From positions 15,247,362 through 15,311,361 of the forward strand of contig NC_045150.1 in the NCBI RefSeq assembly GCF_008831285.2: a stretch of 64,000 nt of DNA. The letters run 5' to 3'. The notes beneath the pieces are model-generated. The model was not told the origin of the DNA and did not search any database. It saw only the letters and a list, made by a program, of their open reading frames with translations. Positions 1-10,324 of the stretch are shown here, piece by piece. The translations under genes and the position numbers were made by a program. Source of the DNA: Nymphaea colorata. Its lineage: Eukaryota > Streptophyta > Magnoliopsida > Nymphaeales > Nymphaeaceae. Every line of letters begins with the position of its first letter. Within the stretch, counting starts at the first letter, position 1.

Positions 1-468
1 AGAATAGCACGTATTTCAAAATCATAACATTCTTCCGTCGACATTGCTATATCGAACTAATATCGATTTAACAAAAAAAAAAGTTTTTCAATCATTTTTC
101 AAATTCATCTAAATCTTCAATAAATTAATAAAGACCAATAGGGGCCTGCCCGATCGGCCGACACATCTGTCAGCAAGGCAGCCAGTATGGTGCCTATACC
201 GACACTGACAACACTGTCCAAATACCTTACCTCACTGGCTGCATCCTTGCCAAAGATGTCCAAATAACTTGATATCCCAAAATATTGTAGCCGGTACTCC
301 ACTGTTTTTATTGCATAAAATGAGTAAAAAGGAACAGAATACCGCAGCAATTTTGTAGTAACTTCACCCAACTGAGAAGCTCGAGTGGATTAGCTCGCTT
401 ATCTGTAGTCCAGGCTCATCCCATCTTCACCTATTTAAGTTAGTTTGTTTCTTAGTCATGAATCAAAC
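1..468. other. AT-rich stretch, no gene recognised
   Basis: No domain, repeat terminus or RNA gene is visible. An 84-codon minus-strand frame at 117-371 has no recognisable motif and is probably chance. Confidence 0.4.
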
Positions 469-582
469 CAGTGGCAGAGCCACATTATAGCTGCTATGAG
501 CAATTGTCCACACCAGACCATAGAATTTGTTTGATTTACATTAAGAGTATCTCTTAACCAGAAGTTTTTGACTCTGCCACTG
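469..582. mobile_element. hAT-type MITE with short TIRs
   Basis: The left end reads CAGTGGCAGAGCCA and the right end TGACTCTGCCACTG, an imperfect inverted repeat typical of small non-autonomous hAT elements in plants. The body is about 114 bp and non-coding. I did not find a convincing 8-bp target duplication: the flanks are AATCAAAC and AGTTTGAG. The element at 23468-23868 has similar ends, so they may belong to one family. Confidence 0.5.
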
Positions 583-1522
583 AGTTTGAGTTGCCCTATC
601 AATAACTATTCCTGTCAAACTTCAAAACAGGGGTGAAGATACATGGGGTTTATATGGGCCGTGTACTCATCCGAGCTACTCTAAAACCTTAAATCTATAT
701 TTATATTTAGGTGGATTTCGGTCTAATTATATGGAGCATCTCCACCAGACCCGGGTTATTGTCCTGTGAACCTAAGTACACTTGGCTGTTAACTATATAT
801 CTAGTGCCTCACAAAAATAAAAAATAAAAAAACCAATTCCACCCCTGTTTCAAATTCATGAGACAAGGATTTATCGTCCCAATGAGATCAGGTGCTGATT
901 TATTACAAAGCAAGATGAAATTCTATTATGAGACGAAGAAAGTAGGTATGCTTAAAATTATCAATACTAGGCTGTTAGCTGGAAGTTCCTGGCTAACACT
1001 ATTTTACTTTATCTACAAAGACTAACCAGTGAAATTAGCAATTTGGAACATAAAGAAAAGGTACCGCAATCGGCTTAAAGTGATATCATATTGGTACATA
1101 TAGATAAATGTTGATGTACAGAGTATAAGAGCAAAGAATATTTATTTATTCAGCTATAACATGAATTATTATGTCTCCGCTCTTGGATGTGAACATGCAA
1201 TTAAGCAATGACCATGTTGCTTATGAATAAAACATGCTTTTTATTACTTTATTTGAATAAACGTTAAATTCTAATTGTGTGATAAAAAAAGGAAAAAATG
1301 AACATCATCAGGATCGCAGCTCGACACTCCTGCTTTGCGGTAAAAAAACGCATATTACTGCCAAACAGCCCCAACGGAGACACCATTGATGTTAGATTCA
1401 CACCACAATACAGCATTAGCTAGTCATTCTTTTCTTGTAAATCTTTTAAATTTTATGTTGAAGACAAAGATCTAGATCTGGATCTGGATTTTCATGGGCA
1501 GATCTGTTTTTGGACTCACATA
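583..1522. other. AT-rich intergenic DNA, nothing recognised
   Basis: No long reading frame, LTR, TIR pair or RNA gene was seen. The transition to the GC-rich element at 1523 is abrupt. Confidence 0.4.
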
Positions 1523-2286
1523 TAAGGCTGGGCGTCGGGTCGGGAAAATCCCGGCCCGGCCCGGCGGCGGCCCGGTCGGCCCGACTACCTCCCCGCTTCC
1601 CCCCTTCCCATCTCCCTCCCCCTTCCCCTTCCCCCTTCTCGTCTCCCTCCCTCTTCCCCTTCCCCCCTTCCCGTCTCCCCCCGCCAGTACGTACTCCATG
1701 AGCGCCGCCGCCTCTATCTGACTAGGGTGGTGCTTCAGCCGGTGCGTCAGCGGGTCGGCGAACTGCGGCTTCCCCTGCATCACCTCGCAGAACATGGCGG
1801 ACAGCAGCTCCGCCAGCAAAGCTACCACGTTCGCATCGTAGCACACCAGGCACGCCATCGCCGCCCCGACGGACGTGCCGCTAACGATGGCCAGCCCTTC
1901 CTTGGGCTGCAGCTCGAACCTCTCCTCCACTGGGTCGCCGTGACAGTCGCGACGAAGCCGGGCCGGGAGACGGGAGGGGGAGGCCGCAGGGAAGGGTAAG
2001 TCCGGTGGTGGCTCCTGCGCCCCATCTCCTTCTTCCTCCTCCTCTCCGCTCCCTGCTAAAGTCCGGCGGTGGCTCCTGCGCTCCGGGAGGGAGACGGGAG
2101 GGGGAGCCGGGCCATCGAGCGTCGGCATACCAAACGGGCCGGGCTGGGCCTCATTTTGGGTGGACCAGCCCGGTACCCGGCCCGGCAATATTACGGGCCG
2201 GGCCCTGGCCCGGGCTTCAGGCCCAACGGGCCAACCCAGGCTGAGGAAAACCTGGCCTGGCCGGCCCGGCCCGATACCCACCCCTA
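1523..2286. mobile_element. GC-rich TIR element (Pack-hAT type) carrying a PAL fragment
   Basis: A 764-bp GC-rich block sits abruptly in AT-rich DNA. The left end is TAAGGCTGGGCGTCGGGTCG. The reverse complement of the right end is TAGGGGTGGGTATCGGGCCG, so the termini are imperfect inverted repeats rich in CCCGG runs. The flanks are CTCACATA (1515-1522) and CTCACTAC (2287-2294), compatible with a diverged 8-bp target duplication of the hAT class. Inside are polypurine/polypyrimidine stretches and, at 1673-1918 on the minus strand, a piece of phenylalanine ammonia-lyase. There is no transposase. I interpret it as a non-autonomous element that captured host coding sequence. The hAT assignment rests only on TIR style and the approximate flank match. 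Confidence 0.55.
1673..1918 (-). pseudogene. phenylalanine ammonia-lyase fragment (captured)
   Basis: About 82 codons read without a stop and match the central part of PAL, the enzyme that deaminates phenylalanine to cinnamate at the entry to phenylpropanoid metabolism. Diagnostic runs are [39 protein letters not shown] and [13 protein letters not shown]. The Ala-Ser-Gly triad that forms the MIO cofactor lies upstream in the family and is absent, as are all other parts of the roughly 700-residue enzyme, so this cannot be functional PAL. The frame continues both ways as low-complexity Pro/Arg and Gly/Lys sequence from the host element (open from 2281 to 1472), so a chimeric peptide is conceivable but not supported. 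Identity as PAL is firm; the source locus is unknown. Confidence 0.8.
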
Positions 2287-2598
2287 CTCACTACAGCCAT
2301 GACAAAGCATGCCATAGACACCATGTGCTAGGTTTCTCCTCCTTGCAGTTGGAGGTGGTTATATATGTTGTTCCTGAGTATACATTTTCATGCGTCATTT
2401 TAATACAGACAACATGATTAATACAAAAAAAACTTTTTATAATGAGAAAAAAGAAAACCATGAAAAGTAGGTTTAATGATTCGATAAGGATCAAACTTGT
2501 TAGTTCATATATGCATATCGTTATAATCAATTTATGTCTCTAAGCGGTGAAAAAATATCTTCATTTTTTTTGTCTTGCTCATAAAGTTATCTCATTTT

Positions 2599-2875
2599 TT
2601 CATAAATATTTTATTATCTCATAAACATTATTTCATACTTATATTTATTGTTATCATATACATCATTCTATTATCTCATTATCTCATAAATCTTTTGTTA
2701 TCTCACACACATTATCTCAATGTTTAGCATTATCTCATACATCTATCATTATTTTACACCTATTTGTTATCTCATACTTATTTGTTATTTAATATATATT
2801 TATTATATTATACCTATTTATTATTTTATACACTTGTTATCTCATGAATTTGCATATGAAATGTTTGAACATGAA
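2599..2875 (+). repeat. left inverted arm, TTATCTCATA-type subrepeats
   Basis: This is a string of degenerate units such as TTATCTCATA, TTATTTCATA and TTATTTTATA, each followed by a short AT-rich spacer. It is the inverse counterpart of 4805-5224. Confidence 0.6.
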
Positions 2876-3722
2876 TCGACATACACTAGGCAGAACTCAG
2901 TCTCCTTTGCGGTGGGCACATCATCGCCTGCCTCATCCTTCATTAACTCACGCTGAATCAGATCCAGTTCCACTGGTGATAAGGCTTTAACACAAGTCCC
3001 TTTCATGATGGATTTTTGCAGACTTTCTGATTCAAAAATTAAGCACATTGGTACGTAAAGATCAAATATTCTTGGCAAAGCAAAAATGAAGACTTTTAAA
3101 AGAACGAAAAAGGGTTATGAAAAAGTTTACAATTCAAATGTACATTTTTTTATAAAAAAAAAATCTAAGGATACCCCAACTCTTCTTCTGATACCCCAAC
3201 TCTTCTTCTGCACGCCCCTATCCACAAACTCAATCTCAAAATGGTCATATACGGAAGGACTCTTAAGCAGGAAGAAAAAAATAATTCCTTGAATGATTAC
3301 GAAACACAATATTACATTTAAAGTTGGCCCCAAAACAGTTGAGCACATATTTATTATAAAATTTTTAAACCTTATTGCAGGTGCCCCAAAACAGTTTTCT
3401 AACTAAACTTTTAATATAAAATAGACGCAATTTCAAACCGATTCGAATGTACTTAGTTGCTTAAGATCTTAGACATCGGAACAACAAGAACCACTGCCCC
3501 AACATGACCCCAGTTCGTGCCCCTAAACATGAGTCTCAAATCCAGCCCGGTGAATCCTAATTTACTCCAATGGACCGGAAAAAAAAAGAAAGACGAAAAG
3601 AAGGTTTCAGCCTTAGAAATTTGGCTTCCCTACAATCGGTGCTCCTCAATTAAAAATTTCTAACTCCATCTTTAGATATCATTATGTCACCAGTATCTCA
3701 TCAAATAGGTTTCTAGGTCACA

Positions 3723-3822
3723 ACATTAAGAGGCCATTTGATGACATGAATACTACTGCATTTTTTGGAATTTTGCGTCCTAAACAACATAGTGTTTCAG
3801 TTACCAAACGCCCTCTAATGTT
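3723..3822. mobile_element. 100-bp MITE
   Basis: The left end AACATTAAGAGGCCATTTG is matched in inverted orientation by the right end (reverse complement AACATTAGAGGGCGTTTGG). The centre is unique and AT-rich. The ends resemble the GAGGGC(A/G)TTTGGTAAC termini at 48340. It lies inside the larger fold-back element, so it may be a nested insertion. Confidence 0.5.
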
Positions 3823-4169
3823 AGATCAAAGAGATAACACTAAATAAGCTCTGTATATATGTATGCATTTGAAGATAAGGCCAACAAAAAACCACAAAAT
3901 ATGTAACATTGGCGTGATCAAGACTTGATCATATGCTTTTGTTTTAACACATTTTCCAACTATAACCTTACCACTTGTAGCTAGACATGACCCACGAATT
4001 TTTGAAATTATCCTTAATTTTTTAAAATTATAACGAATATTAAAATAGTCAAATCATTTAATTCTGTTTCGTTAAGACACTTTTAATAGACATTAAAAAA
4101 TCCATATATATATATATATATATATACCTTTACGTCAGCTGTTTGGTGTAAAGTGTACGAGTGTTCCTC

Positions 4170-4760
4170 AGTGCACGTTGGAACGCTCACTTTGTTTTTC
4201 TTTAATTTATTTTTTCGGTTTTCCCTTTGTTGTGTTGGAAGCAGTGGAAGGTGACTGCAGATGGAGGGAAACAGCCTCCCTATTCCTGCAATCCTCGGCC
4301 CCTTCTGCTCACCAGAGGACTGGCGCAGAGGCCCACCGGGGAGTGGAGGAGGGCGGCAGACCACCAGAATGAGGGCGTTGGCCAAATTTTTTTTTGGTGG
4401 CGGGGGTGTTTCCTCCGCTCATGTGAATGCAAAGGGTGATGGCCCGGCAGCGCATCCCCGGTGACATTGTGCCACCATTGGTGCCCTGCTGGGCCATCCC
4501 TGGCAGTATTAGGGAGGCGACTTTCCTTTTACCCAAAAAAAAATTTGCTCCAACAGCAAAGGCCATCCCGGGCAGCATCCCCTGCCTTCCCAACCCAACA
4601 GCAAATTTTTTGGGCAGGCTGTGGCCACCCCTCCATGGCGCAGGTGGGCGCCATCGGCGCTGTACAAGGGAGGCCTCAGTTTTAAGGCCGAGTTATGTAT
4701 GCCACCAGATGTGGGAGGTCTCAGCTTTGAGATCGAGTTATGTATGCCACCCCGGTGTAC
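4170..4760. other. GC-rich core segment of the fold-back element
   Basis: Base composition rises sharply between AT-rich flanks, as with captured DNA. A 157-codon plus frame crosses it (4427-4900) but no family was recognised. Near its right side a unit of about 38-40 bp is duplicated (both copies end GAGTTATGTATGCCACC, at about 4671-4707 and 4709-4751). Several poly-A/T-flanked palindromic pieces such as CCAAATTTTTTTTTGG occur at 4377-4620. The origin of the segment is unknown. Confidence 0.4.
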
Positions 4761-4804
4761 TCAACGAGCGTATGTTGAGGGTGGACTTTAGTCACAACAT
4801 GTAT

Positions 4805-5224
4805 ATATACTTTCATATTCAAACATTATATATGTACATGTGCGAGATAACAAATATGTATAAAATAACAAATAAGTATAATATAATGTTTATGAAATAA
4901 CAAAAGATTTATGAGATAATGAACAAACGAATGTATGAAATAACACCAAATATAAGTATAAAATAATGTTTATGAGATAACAAAAAAAATTATGAGATAA
5001 TGAGTAACGATTGAAAGTATGATATAACACTAACCATAAGTATAAGATAATAAAATATTTATGAAATAATATGATAATGAATTGATAAATATATGAGATA
5101 ACACCAAACATAACATAAGTATAATATAATGTTTATAAGATAATGAGATAATGGATGGATACATTAAATAACTTTAAACATAAATATGAGATAATATATA
5201 TGAAATAATAAAATATTTATGACG
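4805..5224 (-). repeat. right inverted arm, TATGAGATAA-type subrepeats
   Basis: This is a degenerate array of TATGAGATAA/TATGAAATAA units, the inverted counterpart of 2599-2875. It is longer than the left arm, so the arms have gained or lost units since insertion. Confidence 0.6.
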
Positions 5225-7440
5225 CCCATATCGGTATCATCAACCAACTACCAGAAAGTATGTCTCGTTACGGGCAGGCGCAATGAAGTAGAAGCGGTCA
5301 CTGCCAAGTAATTCCCATTACTTTAAATTACTTTAATATTGACCAACTGTATGGATGCAATCCGCATGGTTGATATATACAATAAGATGCAAACATGTGA
5401 ATTAAGATTACCAAAATATGGCATTCTCTGAGTTAACTGTTAAATGTTATTAATCTTGTATGCATGTCAAACTCCGATTTTTAGAAATCAAATGTACACT
5501 GCATATCATATTTATATAACTACCTACAAAGTTCGAAATATTTATATTTAAAGTGTAATATGAATTGTCATAACATTAACTAATATCATAAGGGGCAAAT
5601 TTTTAAGTACGGCAAAAACTACATGAACCACACGTCAGTTTCAGAGTGAGTTCAAAGTGGACACCATTATTGAAAAACCACTGTACCAATTGCCCCAACT
5701 ATCACATGTTCTTGCATGAAGAGCGTGGCCATTTAAGATTCTAAAAAATGGGGAAAATATTTCCTTAACAGTTGTTTCCAGACCTTCTTTAGGTCATCAT
5801 GAGTACAACATTTATGGACAATTATCCGTCTTTTTTGCGTAGCTTTTTAGCTCATAGGGCACCCGCAATAAGTCCTAGCTAGATAAACAGGAAATATAGA
5901 AAATATGGTCCACCATCTTGCTGGCCTGTGAGTGCCATGTTCTGGATCTGACCAAATTGATCAGCCCGAGTTAACTTTGAAGGTCATTATCAAGTCCACC
6001 TTCTTAGCAAAGGGTGTCTACACGGCGTGCTCAGCTTTTTCTGATGTTCAAATGTTTGTCCCCGAATTTAGATTCAAATATAAATGAAGAAGTGCCTCTA
6101 CCATATCTGAATATGATTTTCAAATTCACATATGAGACCAAATTTGACTTTTAAACTAAATCTAAACAGCATTATGATATGCTAACCGATTTTCAATATG
6201 GGCAGATATCTTTATTTAAAACTAAATGTGATCGGACTATGAATCGGTTTGGATATTTAAAATCCAAATCTGAATGACATTCAGTTGGATGTATAAGAAA
6301 TCCGAATCATGTCCAATTTCTTAATCAATGTTAATTTTCTTTTCCATTCCAATTTTTTTCGAGCAGAATTGGTTGAATATATCATTCAAATCGTAATTTA
6401 TGGGCATCCTTGGTTTGACAATTGATGGAGCTTGATTAGGAGAGAACTTGTTCTTGAGCTGTGCCGTAATGGCTGCTTATGTTGTCCTTTTAAAGGCAGT
6501 ATTTAGTTCCAAACTCTCTGTACAGTAAAAGTTGATAAGTACCCTTCCCTTTTTTTTCAATTGAATTTGACGAAGAATAAATAAATAAATGAACCCCCTT
6601 TCTCCAAAGGTGGCCAGAGGAATCTCAAGTAGCAAATAAACTAGCAGTAAGGAAAATCATAACTGAAAAGCTAAACGGAGAAATAATTTAAAGTTAAACA
6701 GGTTTAGGAAACCAAAGAAATAAAAGCTTTAAGCGTAAGTAAATTTGTAACTTAATGAATCAATATAAAGCAATTATACGCATATTCCATACAAAAAATA
6801 GTAAAATATGCCTAGCATATACGTAGGTGTTAGTTTAAAATACTTATTAAAAACATGTACCATGAAGGACAAAACAGATGCAATTCTAAAAAGTGATGTA
6901 TTTAAATTTTCACAACAAATAATAATAGTGTGTAGGCCATCCCTTTGGGCGGCTAATTTGTTTTTCACTAGACTGAGAGCAACAAGACAAAGACATACAT
7001 TTCAAACTATGGATAAGCACGAAGAAGCATCAAGGCAGCTTCGCAACGTTGGGTGTATTATTGTCTAAAGCTCGTTTGACATTTGGATCGGGTCAGATCT
7101 CGACATGGTCCACTTCCTTGTCCACCTGAACCAATACATGTTTTCCTTTCCTTGCAAGACAAGTTTTGGCTATGGAACAAGAAAATTATTTTTCCCCATT
7201 TCAGGTTTTTCTCTTCCAACAAAATCTCCGTAGTCTTTGTCCATTTCAAGTTGGAAGTCAAAAGTTGGATGCCTAACCAAAACAAATGACGACATTTTTG
7301 GATTGCCAGTCTGAACAAAGACTGAAGCGGACATTCTGCCTCGACCATAAATGAGCCAAAAAGAAAAAAAAAAAAAAAAGAAGAAGAAGAAGAAAAGGGG
7401 AGACTTTTAGAGGAAGATACTTTCAAAAATCTAAGTTAAA
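5225..7440. other. intergenic DNA with a degenerate GGATTTG-type repeat
   Basis: No gene was recognised. At about 6055-6330 the sequence is rich in AATCCAAATC/GGATTTGAAT-type words and resembles the blocks at 24350-24700 and 27226-27400, which look like remnants of one hAT-like family (see the feature at 27226). The rest is plain AT-rich DNA. A 122-codon minus frame at 7058-7426 runs through a poly-A/AAG tract and is not credible. Confidence 0.35.
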
Positions 7441-7699
7441 TCTACAACAAATAGTGAATCTCTCAATTGAGGATCTCAAATCTGCGTTACCTCCTGTGAA
7501 AACTACAAATTTGTGGTCAGGAAATCCGACCATGGATCCATAGTTTTAAAACCTGTCGTAGCCTTGGATGGAGATTCAGAGGCTATGAAATATAGCCTTA
7601 AAGGGACGATAGAAGAAGTGGACGAAATGTCTCAGACGTTATGCTCAGTTTGAGCCCTTACCAATGCACCCCAAGATACAACTCTAAAGATAAATCTCT

Positions 7700-8220
7700 A
7701 AAGTTAGTCGGCCATGTGAGTCCAAAAAAACTCTGATTTTTCTTTGGTGTTTATTTTTCCTGGTCGCCTAATCAAAGCAAAACAACTTAGAAGCATAGTG
7801 AGTAGCAAATTGATATGTGTTATGTATAAAATATATGCAGGTTCCATAATAGTAACATTTGCATCGTCATTTTCATTTACAATCAGAAACAATATAGCAT
7901 GTATAGGATTCTGCCCCTTGCTGAAAACATCTTGAATGTTTTTGGTATAGAAGGGTTTGTTCTCCATGAATTTTACGTTCCTAGATGCATACATTTTGTT
8001 TCTTGTAGGATCAAAACATTTATACCCTTTCTTGTTAAACTAGCACCCTAGGAACACACACTTAATGGTTTTTTTTTTTCGAACTTTTTTCTTGCCTTTT
8101 CTTGTAAGTGAATGCAACATACACAAATAAAGATTCTTAAGTGTTGTCAAGAAGTTGGTTTGGCATTTAGAATTTCTAGTGGACTCTTGTTATCTAATTT
8201 GTAGCTTGAGGTTCTATTCA
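7700..8220 (-). pseudogene. Ty1/copia pol remnant (integrase C-terminal part)
   Basis: On the minus strand, disjointed frames give the order typical of copia polyproteins after the integrase core: SPLEILNAKP-like, then KCVFLG, then KKGYKCFDPT, then MYASRNVKFMENKPFY. The corresponding family motifs are an FEVLF block, IKCVFLGY, KGYKCYDP and VSRDVxFFE. Stops and frameshifts interrupt it. It lies on the internal side of the PBS at 8429-8440 and in the same orientation, so it belongs to the same element as the LTR at 8441-8810, with gag, protease and most of integrase missing. Confidence 0.65.
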
Positions 8221-8310
8221 TGACATGCCAGGCACATGCCTCAGCTTCACACTAGGACTGTGGTGGGACATGCCAGGCACATGCCACAGCTTCACACTAG
8301 GACTGCTTTC
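8220..8310. repeat. 47-bp tandem duplication
   Basis: Two near-identical copies begin GACATGCCAGGCACATGCC and end CACACTAGGACTG, spaced about 47 bp apart. They lie in the untranslated leader of the copia remnant. Confidence 0.7.
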
Positions 8311-8428
8311 ACTATGGAAATTTGGGGAAGTCACGCAGGTAGACTTTGGTTCTTTGATTCCACCATCGTTAGTGTCTACGTTGCACATGGAGGGGACAAA
8401 TTTAGCACTGGGTTGCTTTCTTAGTGTA

Positions 8429-8440
8429 GCTCTGATACCA
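8429..8440 (-). other. copia primer-binding site
   Basis: The minus strand reads TGGTATCAGAGC, the initiator methionine tRNA complement used by plant Ty1/copia elements. It directly abuts the LTR edge at 8441 and shows that the element runs leftward on the minus strand. Confidence 0.8.
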
Positions 8441-8810
8441 TCTCAAGTTTGAAGGAAGCCTCTGTGCTTCAGAGATAAGAGACTTGAAACCCGAACGAAG
8501 AGAAAAAGGTTACCAGAAAAGTAAAGTAGCAGAGAGAGAGAGAGAGAATAATAATGTTGTGCGAGGAATAATTTGTCATGAGCATTACATCAGATATTGA
8601 TATTGTACACTTAGAATGTAATCATGACAGTATACAACACAAAAATGTATATACAAAGAATAGAGACGCTAGCAGCGGGATAAAGCTGCAGACAGCTATG
8701 TTACAGCAGTTTCCTAATTGATTTTTGAGCCTTCTAGAGCAAATTCCTAACCATTTTTACAAAACATTAGGCTAGGAAAGCAATCAAGTAATTGCTTTTC
8801 GGTGTTCACA
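8441..8810 (-). repeat. copia 5' LTR (370 bp)
   Basis: On the minus strand it begins TGTGAACACC and ends at the PBS with CTTGAGA, so the expected terminal CA is mutated. It contains a short GA array at about 8532-8548. To its right, LINE sequence resumes almost at once (the FIDDM motif is at about 8886), suggesting insertion in or next to a LINE. No second LTR was found to the left, so the element is truncated. Confidence 0.6.
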
Positions 8811-8859
8811 TACATAATGGCGCTGCCAGATCACTGCTATTTGCTTATTAGAACCAATG

Positions 8860-9560
8860 TCCTTTTTCTGAGTTCGTTTTTCATAGATGACATGTTGTTA
8901 TGTAGTAAGTGTAGACCAAAGCTTTTATTCAATGCATTATTCTGGTAGAGAAGATGTGAAGAAACTCAAAGTTTACTTGGTTGGCCTCAGAAATAGTTGT
9001 CCATAAATTATTTGTGATGGCCCTTATTTGAAGGTAAGTTGAGCATTGAGCTATGTGAGATCTTAATAGAAAAGATCATGAAGAGGTTGGCTTGATGGAG
9101 AAGTAAGGTTCCATTGTATTATGATATAATTAGAGCAATCACTCAATGTATTATAGCTATTGGATGTTTGCTTTTAGACTTCTTAAGAATATTATTCATT
9201 TTGTTGAGATTTAATGTTACAACTTCTTATAAAGAGGCAATGAGGTAATTGAAAAGAGACAACATATAATTAAGTGGCAGAAACTTTGTCCGCTAGAGGA
9301 AGAAGGTGGCATTGGTACACAAAATTTTGTGGGTGTGGAATAGAGAATACGTGGCGGCAGTGGGAATTACATTACTTACTGTGGAGTCAATATGGGCAAA
9401 GTTTGTGCAATGTGAATACCTAACAGAAAATAGTTTATGGATAGTTAAAATGAAAGTTAATTCTTCTTGGGGATGGAGGAGTATTGTTTTTTGGTGGTAT
9501 GAGGCTAGCCACATTATCAAACTGAGACTAAGGAATGAGTGCTTTGTGAGAGTCTAGTGG
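8860..9560 (+). pseudogene. L1-type LINE reverse transcriptase, C-terminal half
   Basis: Broken plus-strand frames follow the plant LINE order: FIDDMLL (equivalent of the catalytic FADD), then CEILIEKIMKRLAWW-like, then WQKLCPLEEEGGIGTQNF, then a block ending ESIWAKFVQCEY. The last part lies in an 83-codon open frame at 9306-9557. Multiple stops and frame changes show it is dead. The 5' side was probably removed or displaced by the LTR at 8441-8810. Confidence 0.7.
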
Positions 9561-10324
9561 TCTACAAGGCTACTGCTCTTTTTTTTATTAGTTCTTGTGC
9601 TTTACCTTTGGCTAGACATATGAAATATTCTGCGTTGAAGCCTCTCCTATGCAAAATTCAAATTGACCAGACATTCTTTGAATGGCTTGCTGCTCTCTTT
9701 TAGACATACTAGGAGGGAAGTCCCTGGTCTCCAAGTAAATTTCTTATATTCTAATACTATGGTGCTTCTTGTAATTCCACCTAGTTCCCTTGTCCTGACA
9801 CTTCATAGGCTGGTTTGGTCAGCCTTTCGTTCTCAAAAGATCCGAATGGTTCAGATTTCTAGAAGATGATGATGGAGCCTAAGCCCACTAGATCATATGT
9901 ACTATTTGAATTCTCTTTTGACATGGAGAAGTTCAAATTTGTCAAATTGTTTGACCAATACTTTGTTATTTCTAGATATGGCATGAGCTTAGGATCATAT
10001 ACTTTTCATTCTTCATTGACATGATTTACAATAAGAAGAGAATCTCCATACATATGAACTCTTTTGATATTAAATTCCAACAATCCATGCTATCTATGGA
10101 TCCTCCTGACTTTGCTTTGTATGTGTACGTGTAGTATAGAGTGGGGTGTCGACACACACAAACACAACATGCACACTCTCTAACCTGTCACAATGTACTC
10201 TTGTTTGGCTCTTCATCTAGTCGACAATATGTTTAGATATGTTTCTCTAGTTGTGGAGGCTGGCCAATAGCAACACCAATCCAATCTCAAGGGCCAATGG
10301 CTCTAAGGGAACACGATCTTGTAA
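9561..10324. other. intergenic DNA, possible LINE tail
   Basis: No domain was recognised. Short frames exist (for example 9663-9869) without a recognisable family. It may include the decayed 3' part of the LINE. Confidence 0.3.

Larger units (their letters stand above)
2599..5224. mobile_element. fold-back type element with long inverted arms
   Basis: Arms at 2599-2875 and 4805-5224 are inverted relative to each other and built from a degenerate TTATCTCATA motif. The inner edges agree (ATGTTTGAACATGAA on the left; a reverse-complement match on the right), as do the outer edges (TCATAAATATTTTATTAT). The 1.9-kb core holds AT-rich DNA, a small MITE and a GC-rich segment. No transposase was recognised. 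Long arms with internal subrepeats recall plant fold-back or MULE-related elements; the superfamily is undecided. Confidence 0.5.

Noticed and set aside
1494-2302. Plus-strand reading frames in the GC-rich element
   Set aside because: They are shadows of stop-poor GC-rich DNA; the homologous frame (PAL) is on the minus strand.
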